Origin: a bacterium | GTDB taxonomy: Bacteria > JAMCPX01 | Length of the DNA: 11,835 bases | Assembly (NCBI GenBank): GCA_027364825.1 | Contig: DAHXOM010000014.1 | Location: 1-11,835, forward strand | Direction: 5' to 3' | Shown: one piece after another, positions 7,361 to 11,835 of the stretch | Layout of the letters: each line of letters opens with the position of its first letter | Position numbering within the stretch: the first letter of the stretch is position 1 | The notes under the pieces: generated by a model | Told to the model about the DNA's origin: nothing | Database searches by the model: none | Seen by the model: only the letters and a program-made list of their open reading frames with translations | Program-made: the position numbers and the translations under genes

Positions 7361-8770
7361 TCAGAATACATAGCTTGCCTTGAGGAACACCTCTGAGTCG
7401 TCGATGACATTGCCGAATACCGTTCCGCTATCGCCGGCAAAAATGTATCCTCCGACAGCCATGGTTACGCTGTCATACGGCATCCAGTCAAGCTCCGGAT
7501 AAAACATATAGCTTGTAAGGTTATGCTGGGCGAATTCCGTAATGATCGCCACCTGCGCTTTCAGCTTATCGTACAGGAAGCTCCGGTTCGCCATGAGACT
7601 CAGGTAGTTCTGGAGCTGATTGCCGATTTCGTAAAACTCTCCATGGAGGAACTGGATGTTTGCATAGGTACCGTCGTTAAACGTATAATCGGTCCCCAAT
7701 ACATACTTTACAAACGGCGAGGTTGCTATGTCGTACGATGACGCGGGATACGGCGTATTCAAAACATAACTGCTGAACCGGACCGGCTGCTGCGGGATAT
7801 TGAAGGCGACCTCTCCCCATACGCCGTGATCACCAATCGAACCCGCGAAATCAGCGCCTATGATAGAAAGTCTCGGGAAATCGAGGTTCGCATTTGCTAT
7901 AATATTGCTCCCGGATGTCGTGATGTTTGCGGAGCTCAGCTCGGGCAGTGTGTAGAACCCGTTATAATAGCTCAAGGAAACATCATAGCCGTACAATGCC
8001 TTCTTCGCAACCCTGAAGCCGTAACTCAAATCGCCGGGCATAGACTGTGGCGGCTCGGTCAGACCTATGTTGATCTGGTTAAGATGCAGCCATGACGGTA
8101 TCGGTTCGGAAGGCATAAATGCAGTCACCCATTTGTCAGCAGGAAGAACAGAGGGAACAAAAATAGGTTCTATGACTCCGGTCAAAGAGATTTCATGCGG
8201 GAAATAATACTCTGCAACAAGCAAAGGCACCGGCAGTTTATTGTTGAAGGCAAAAGGGTCTTCAAGGTCATACGGGTTCACATTATTCGTAACATTCAGC
8301 TCGTCGGCAGTACCCCAGTTGAGTATCTGTTTGCCGACCTTGACATCGAGGTTCTCCAGTAAAAAGCTGTAAAATTCCACATACACTTGCCTGACGTCTA
8401 CGTAGGTAGGCGGTTCGGAGCTATACTGCTGCAGCTGCGGTAAATAGGTGGTTGGCTGTGTTATGCCAAAGCCTCTGAACCACACCTCGCCGTATGCGTA
8501 CATCTCGTGTATCCTTTTTGCAGCGGTCAGGGTTAGCCGGTACTCCTCCCTGCTGATGTCACCGCTGCCGGTCTCCGCCCTTGTATCCACCAGCAGACTG
8601 CCGGAGACAGGATTTTCCGCAAACGCAGGTTTCACTATTGATAAAAACAGTATCACCCCAAACAATACAATGAGGAAGCTACCACCTTCACCCAATCCCG
8701 GGATCCACCTTCTTAACGGTTTAAACGACTTAAACGGTTCAAACGGTTTAAACGATTCAAGAGACATCAT
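7361..8770 (-). CDS. Outer-membrane beta-barrel protein, porin-like (DUF1302-like)
   Basis: A 469-residue exported protein. A hydrophobic core (FLIVLFGVILFLSIV, 32-46) ends in PAFA, with likely signal peptidase cleavage after Ala51. The mature part is a run of alternating aromatic/polar strands ending in VFLKASYVF, with a C-terminal Phe as expected for BAM-inserted barrels. The segment VDVRQVYVEFYSF...LDVKVGKQILNWGTADELNVTNNVNPYDL (about 104-149) resembles the DUF1302 and related barrel families, whose substrates are mostly unknown. The n-region is long (about 30 residues) and is built partly from an in-frame 9-bp repeat that reads ESFKPFEPFKSFKP. Two adjacent ATGs (8770, 8767) compete as starts. 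A TTG at 8695 with AAGGTGG upstream is a less likely alternative because it would remove the basic residues. It is 70 bp downstream of the CoA-transferase gene and may be its co-transcribed uptake partner. Confidence 0.82.
   Translation of the reverse strand: MMSLESFKPFEPFKSFKPLRRWIPGLGEGGSFLIVLFGVILFLSIVKPAFAENPVSGSLLVDTRAETGSGDISREEYRLTLTAAKRIHEMYAYGEVWFRGFGITQPTTYLPQLQQYSSEPPTYVDVRQVYVEFYSFLLENLDVKVGKQILNWGTADELNVTNNVNPYDLEDPFAFNNKLPVPLLVAEYYFPHEISLTGVIEPIFVPSVLPADKWVTAFMPSEPIPSWLHLNQINIGLTEPPQSMPGDLSYGFRVAKKALYGYDVSLSYYNGFYTLPELSSANITTSGSNIIANANLDFPRLSIIGADFAGSIGDHGVWGEVAFNIPQQPVRFSSYVLNTPYPASSYDIATSPFVKYVLGTDYTFNDGTYANIQFLHGEFYEIGNQLQNYLSLMANRSFLYDKLKAQVAIITEFAQHNLTSYMFYPELDWMPYDSVTMAVGGYIFAGDSGTVFGNVIDDSEVFLKASYVF
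8714..8758. repeat. Five 9-bp tandem units inside the start of the barrel-protein gene
   Basis: On the plus strand the units are taacggttt, aaacgactt, aaacggttc, aaacggttt and aaacgattc, one directly after another. Because the period is 9 bp the array keeps frame and encodes a Phe-Lys-Pro/Phe-Glu-Pro pattern in the signal-peptide n-region on the minus strand. Confidence 0.85.
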
Positions 8771-8840
8771 AATGTTTTTCTTTTCATAATTTTTTGTTTT
8801 TGCATATCATTTCCGGGTTCCGTTAGCAACCAATTATTGT

Positions 8841-10610
8841 TTATAGAAACGCCTTTTTCGGATCGAACAGCCTCATGGTTATGAGCGTTTCGCGTGACGG
8901 ATACTCTACGGGCTTTAAGGTGTTCGATATCCCGACGTCCCATCCCGTCTTTTCCTTTACGGCCCGTACATGGGCATCAATGTCCATACCCTTTTTATAC
9001 GGGTACCGGGTAAAGACAAATTCGCCCTTGCCGTCTTTCTCGAATACCCCCATATCCGTTACCAGGGTACTGACCTTCCCGCCGGGGCCCGTTATATAAG
9101 ACACCCTGTCAACAAAGCGCATCTGGTTCAACGGGCACACAACAATGGTTTCCTGTGCCCCCACGGTAACATCATTCCCGCCGCCGGACCCGACCAGGAA
9201 TATACCGTCACCGACCCTCGTTGAATTGATATTGCAGGACCGGTCGACCTGGCCTGCTCCGATGATACCGATTGTTTTGTTTGAATATCCCCCGACCATC
9301 AAGCCGAGTGCATCGAATGCGCTGGTCAGCATTTTACACGTCGGTATATTCGCAAAATTAAAGATAAAAGGATTTCCGGGCCTCGGGTAATACCCGTAGA
9401 AGCCCACTTCTGCTATGAGCTCCACATCGACCTTCTCACTCTTCAGCTTCACAGCGGACAACCATGCTGCAATGTTTGAGTTTCCGATACCCGCAAGAAC
9501 GGCGCGGTATGATTTGCCGCGAATTTTCTCTTCAAGGACAACGGATGCCATTGCTGTCATAAGCTCGTTTTTCGACGGCTGATCCGACGTGGATATGGTA
9601 TCCTGAACATCCTTGATCTCATCGGCCCATGAAAGGGGTTTTGCCTTTCCTTTCAGGTACAGCTGTTTTTGACTGCCGAGCTTCTGAAGATACCCGTCAT
9701 GGTCATGTACTCCCGTTATCCAGTTGTGGATCCATGTATCGAGGGTGTCTATGGATTTTGCCGCTTCCCTGAACCCGAGGATAAAATCATAGTCCTCGCT
9801 GTACCCGTCGAACTCGGAAAATCCGCTCTCCGCCATACCGCTCGGGTGCGAGCCGAATTCCATGGGGACAACCGCCTTTACAAGGTACGACGGCAGCTTT
9901 GAAAGGTGGGAGTACTTGCGAATAACGTCCTCATCTACGATATGCTCTGCCGAGAGGATGACTCCGTTACGGCTTGCATAAGCTCCATAGAACTCCTCCG
10001 CATAGGGAGGTGTGAATATCGCATGGCCTGATCTGTCCGCAACGAATGCATGATACAGGGAAATATCCGGATTCACGGCTTTGAGTGCTCCTATCTCTTT
10101 CGACGGCTCGAACGGCATCGGTATCCTCTTGAAACTGCCCGCGTTCTCTATCTCCATGGTACTGTCCATAATGGAGTTTACCGGTAAAAAACCGACCCCC
10201 ATTGCACCGGCCATAAGCCTGAGCGTAAACGCAAGGATGCTCCAGTTCTCAATTTCCACCTGCTTGTTCAGATAGAGGTTCTGAACAACGATGTTCGGTG
10301 TCGGTGACGGATACGGGTCACCGGCGTACGTTGTTACGACCTTCTTCACCATACCCAGATGCATCATAACGATAATGTGGTTGATGGCGCCGAGAGTTAT
10401 GATATCAAATCCCGGTTTCGACTTGTAGAACTGCCGTATCAATTCATAGGAAAGCCCGTACGGTATACTGTTTGTTATCCCTATATGGATGGCCATGCCC
10501 GGCTGTATAAACTTTCGTATTGCCTCGTCCGCACTCATGATCTTGTCCCTGCCATCTTCCCTTGGAAGACTGGAGAAGGATCCAAGTACATCTTTAACAG
10601 ATTTTTCCAT
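8841..10610 (-). CDS. Family I CoA-transferase, fused alpha and beta halves (glutaconate CoA-transferase-like)
   Basis: A 589-residue cytoplasmic protein joining two homologous CoA-transferase subunits. The first half (about 25-330) has FIQPGMAIHIGITNSIPYGL and HLGMVKKVVTTYAGDPYPSPTPN (84-106), like the alpha subunit of glutaconate CoA-transferase. The second (about 345-589) has VELIAEVGFYGYYP, where Glu401 sits where the catalytic glutamate that forms the glutamyl-CoA thioester is expected. IGIIGAGQVDRSCNINSTRVGDG and LVGSGGGNDVTVGAQETIVV (about 447-491) and RFVDRVSYITGPGG (498-511) match the beta subunit. The family moves CoA between carboxylic acids; the acid used here cannot be read off. 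About 90 residues (260-350) without clear family motifs join the halves. AAGGAG four bases before the ATG supports the start. It lies 66 bp after coaE. A CoA-ester hydrolase or lyase role, as in IpdAB-type relatives, is possible, although those lack the catalytic glutamate. Confidence 0.87.
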   Translation of the reverse strand: MEKSVKDVLGSFSSLPREDGRDKIMSADEAIRKFIQPGMAIHIGITNSIPYGLSYELIRQFYKSKPGFDIITLGAINHIIVMMHLGMVKKVVTTYAGDPYPSPTPNIVVQNLYLNKQVEIENWSILAFTLRLMAGAMGVGFLPVNSIMDSTMEIENAGSFKRIPMPFEPSKEIGALKAVNPDISLYHAFVADRSGHAIFTPPYAEEFYGAYASRNGVILSAEHIVDEDVIRKYSHLSKLPSYLVKAVVPMEFGSHPSGMAESGFSEFDGYSEDYDFILGFREAAKSIDTLDTWIHNWITGVHDHDGYLQKLGSQKQLYLKGKAKPLSWADEIKDVQDTISTSDQPSKNELMTAMASVVLEEKIRGKSYRAVLAGIGNSNIAAWLSAVKLKSEKVDVELIAEVGFYGYYPRPGNPFIFNFANIPTCKMLTSAFDALGLMVGGYSNKTIGIIGAGQVDRSCNINSTRVGDGIFLVGSGGGNDVTVGAQETIVVCPLNQMRFVDRVSYITGPGGKVSTLVTDMGVFEKDGKGEFVFTRYPYKKGMDIDAHVRAVKEKTGWDVGISNTLKPVEYPSRETLITMRLFDPKKAFL

Positions 10611-10614
10611 GCTG

Positions 10615-10620
10615 CTCCTT
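10615..10620 (-). promoter_or_regulatory. Ribosome binding site of the CoA-transferase gene
   Basis: AAGGAG on the minus strand, four bases before the ATG at 10608-10610. It is a strong match and fixes the start. I see no convincing promoter in the 66-bp gap to coaE, so read-through from coaE is likely. Confidence 0.75.
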
Positions 10621-10676
10621 TATAATCATATTAACCTGACCGGCCTTTTCCCCGTATAACAGTCCTTCTGAAATAT

Positions 10677-11279
10677 CTAACGTTTTTCCTGCATGAAGGT
10701 ACGCCAGATATTCTCTACCTGTTGTTTTGTTTGCTCTCTGCCGTACGAATTATCGATAATAAAATCCGCTTTTTTTTGTTTTTCCTCAATAGGCATCTGG
10801 GCATGGATCCTTTCAAGAATGTGTTCATACGATATTTCCGGCGTCCTGCTCTGTATGCGTTTTATCTGTGCATCCATGCTGCAAACCACAACGATCACCG
10901 GCCTTAGCCAGTTGTCGGCACCTGATTCAAACAGCAGAGGCACATCGATAATCATGATGCCGTCTTTGTCTTTCCAGCGGTTGATTTCATCCCGGATTTT
11001 TTCAAACACATAGGGGTGGATAAGCTGTTCAAGCCATCTTCTTTCTGTTGCATCTTTGAATACGATCCCGGCTATCTTTAGCCGGTCGGGTTCAAGGTTG
11101 TTACTCAATATACCCTTGCCGTACCTCTTCAAAACCTGTTCATACCCGTTCATTCCTCTTGATAAATAAGACCTTGCAAGGGCATCGGAATCAACAATAA
11201 CAGCACCAAGCGATTCAAACATACCGGCAACAGTAGATTTGCCTGTACCGATTCCCCCTGTCAACCCAACAATTTTCAT
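10677..11279 (-). CDS. coaE: Dephospho-CoA kinase
   Basis: A 200-residue cytoplasmic P-loop kinase of normal family length. It phosphorylates the 3'-hydroxyl of dephospho-CoA with ATP, the last step of coenzyme A synthesis. The N-terminus MKIVGLTGGIGTGKSTVAGMF contains the Walker A motif GGIGTGKS (8-15). VIVDSDALAR (27-36) carries the conserved acidic residues, LIHPYVFEKIR matches the CoaE 'HP' region and IIDVPLLFESG the 'PLLFE' motif. KADFIIDN near the C-terminus is also typical. The ATG has no clear Shine-Dalgarno, but the motif begins straight after it, so the start is safe. A 16-bp palindrome lies 19 bp upstream. Placement next to a CoA-transferase may be functional or chance. Confidence 0.97.
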   Translation of the reverse strand: MKIVGLTGGIGTGKSTVAGMFESLGAVIVDSDALARSYLSRGMNGYEQVLKRYGKGILSNNLEPDRLKIAGIVFKDATERRWLEQLIHPYVFEKIRDEINRWKDKDGIMIIDVPLLFESGADNWLRPVIVVVCSMDAQIKRIQSRTPEISYEHILERIHAQMPIEEKQKKADFIIDNSYGREQTKQQVENIWRTFMQEKR

Positions 11280-11298
11280 GGCAAGAACTTATGTTAAA

Positions 11299-11314
11299 TT
11301 GACATATATGTCAA
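11299..11314. promoter_or_regulatory. Perfect 16-bp palindrome upstream of coaE, candidate operator/promoter
   Basis: TTGACATATATGTCAA is its own reverse complement. On the minus strand its TTGACA half (11309-11314) is a perfect -35 hexamer; a weak CATAAG -10 candidate lies 15 bp further on, before the coaE start at 11279. On the plus strand the other half also reads TTGACA. A dimeric repressor binding here could occlude the -35 site. Binding protein unknown. Confidence 0.45.
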
Positions 11315-11330
11315 GAAGAAAGTAGTGAGG
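11310..11330 (+). repeat. Perfect 21-bp direct repeat, copy 1
   Basis: Begins GTCAAGAAGAAAG and ends TAGTGAGG; identical to 11397-11417. Its first bases overlap the right half of the 16-bp palindrome. Confidence 0.85.
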
Positions 11331-11490
11331 AATAAGTAGCGAGAAGCGAGGGCACGAGGGGAAGGAGCGAGGAAAAAAGGGTCAAGGGGACGAGGAGTCA
11401 AGAAGAAAGTAGTGAGGGGTGCGGAGAAAGTAGTGAGGAAATAGTAGCTAGGGGTGAGGGAAAAGAAGCAAGAAGAAAGGAGCGAGGAAT
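11311..11490. repeat. Purine-rich block of degenerate repeats between amt and coaE
   Basis: In these 180 bases I count about 30 pyrimidines on the plus strand, so about 83% is A or G, and only about 13 are C. The block is made of variants of agtagtgagg, agcgagaag and gacgagga. At least four imperfect copies of a unit of about 22 bp start near 11310, 11397, 11424 and 11468. It contains many stops and no credible gene. Read from the minus strand, downstream of amt, the RNA would be pyrimidine-rich and almost free of G, the composition of a Rho loading region. Together with its flanks it makes up the 261-bp gap 11280-11540. Confidence 0.75.
11397..11417 (+). repeat. Perfect 21-bp direct repeat, copy 2
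   Basis: Identical to 11310-11330 at an offset of 87 bp. A shorter third version (gagaaagtagtgaggaa) follows at 11424-11440. Confidence 0.85.
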
Positions 11491-11493
11491 GCA

Positions 11494-11531
11494 TAGCGAG
11501 AACCTCAATACCCGCTGCTCATCCCTCGCTA
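11494..11531. repeat. Inverted repeat TAGCGAG / CTCGCTA downstream of amt
   Basis: Perfect 7-bp arms at 11494-11500 and 11525-11531 with a 24-base loop, starting 10 bp past the amt stop. The loop is long and there is no clean T tract on the minus strand, so it is a poor intrinsic terminator. It may simply be one AGCGAG-type repeat unit facing the opposite way. Confidence 0.4.
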
Positions 11532-11540
11532 CCACACTTC

Positions 11541-11835
11541 CTACATATTGTACCCTTCTTCACCGTGCTGCGTGATATCAAGGCCCATGACCTCTTCCTC
11601 CTGCGTGACCCTCAGACCCATGGTAGCACCGAGTACCTTCAGCAGTACGAATGTTACAACGAAGCCGTATACTATGGTCGCTAGGACCGCTATCAACTGA
11701 ACAAGTAATAATTTAGGATTGCCGTAAAACAAGCCGTTTGCACCGCCTGCATTAATAGCAATACTTGCAAAAAGTCCCGTGGCAAGTGCTCCAAACGTAC
11801 CGCCGACTCCATGCACCCCAACAACGTCGAGTGCA
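11541..11835 (-). CDS. amt: Ammonium transporter (Amt/Rh family), C-terminal part; 5' end outside window
   Basis: About 97 codons of the end of an inner-membrane ammonium channel. The visible part starts ALDVVGVHGVGGTFG. Its His matches the second of the two pore histidines of the family (His318 in E. coli AmtB). Two transmembrane helices follow: one at about GALATGLFASIAI and one at LLLVQLIAVLATIVYGFVVTFVLL. The tail GLRVTQEEEVMGLDITQHGEEGYNM is the conserved cytoplasmic C-terminus, which contacts PII protein GlnK and couples the trimer's channels. The open frame runs off the window edge, so an internal GTG at 11816 is not the start. No glnK lies downstream; it could be upstream, outside the window. 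Confidence 0.96.
   Translation of the reverse strand, partial: ALDVVGVHGVGGTFGALATGLFASIAINAGGANGLFYGNPKLLLVQLIAVLATIVYGFVVTFVLLKVLGATMGLRVTQEEEVMGLDITQHGEEGYNM

Noticed and set aside
8820..8836. GGTT...AACC inverted repeat after the CoA-transferase gene as a terminator
   Set aside because: The stem is only four base pairs and is followed by no T tract on the minus strand.
11310..11490. CRISPR-like array
   Set aside because: Repeat copies are degenerate and irregularly spaced, the spacers are themselves repeat-like, and no cas genes are nearby.
11294..11494. 66-codon minus-strand open frame through the purine-rich repeats
   Set aside because: Its Leu/Phe/Ser/Thr-rich product only reflects the repeat's base bias; there is no ribosome site or recognisable domain.

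Overview
This is an 11.8 kb stretch of a Gram-negative bacterial chromosome of moderate GC content, densely coded and without RNA genes, phage genes or insertion sequences. The Gram-negative call rests on a beta-barrel outer-membrane protein with a signal peptide and a C-terminal Phe. The mix of a bacterial TMTC-like glycosyltransferase, a fused family I CoA-transferase and a DUF1302-like barrel would suit an anaerobic or syntrophic lineage (Desulfobacterota or Nitrospirota type). That placement is only an impression, because no taxonomic marker lies in the window.

Layout. (1) Positions 5172 down to 1, minus strand: a five-gene run of hexapeptide-repeat acyltransferase, multi-pass GT-C/TPR membrane protein, DegT-type PLP aminotransferase, Dpm1-like family 2 glycosyltransferase, and hemB (its last few codons lie outside the window). 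The middle three genes overlap by 11 and 8 nt, so they are probably translationally coupled. They look like a small glycoconjugate cassette: the GT2 would charge a polyprenyl phosphate with a sugar, the GT-C protein would transfer it outside the inner membrane, and the aminotransferase and acyltransferase would make or decorate an amino sugar. (2) Positions 5292-7303, plus strand: a tight housekeeping operon of a YggS/PLPBP-type PLP protein, proC and a dCMP deaminase, with spacings of 2 and 0 nt. It is divergent from block 1 across about 120 bp. (3) Positions 11835 down to 7361, minus strand: the end of an ammonium transporter (amt, 5' part outside the window), coaE, a fused two-domain CoA-transferase, and an outer-membrane beta-barrel protein.

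Non-coding features. A 261-bp gap between amt and coaE holds a strongly purine-biased block of degenerate repeats, including a perfect 21-bp direct repeat 87 bp apart. It ends in a perfect 16-bp palindrome (TTGACATATATGTCAA) just upstream of coaE that contains a -35-like hexamer on each strand. The 119-bp divergent region holds a good TTGACA/TACAAT pair directed at the acyltransferase gene. The start of the barrel gene carries five 9-bp tandem units that are read in frame.

No clearly new defence or mobile system was found. The points most worth a second look are the TMTC-like glycosylation cassette, the CoA-transferase/outer-membrane protein pair, the purine-rich repeat block with its palindrome, and the in-frame 9-bp repeat.
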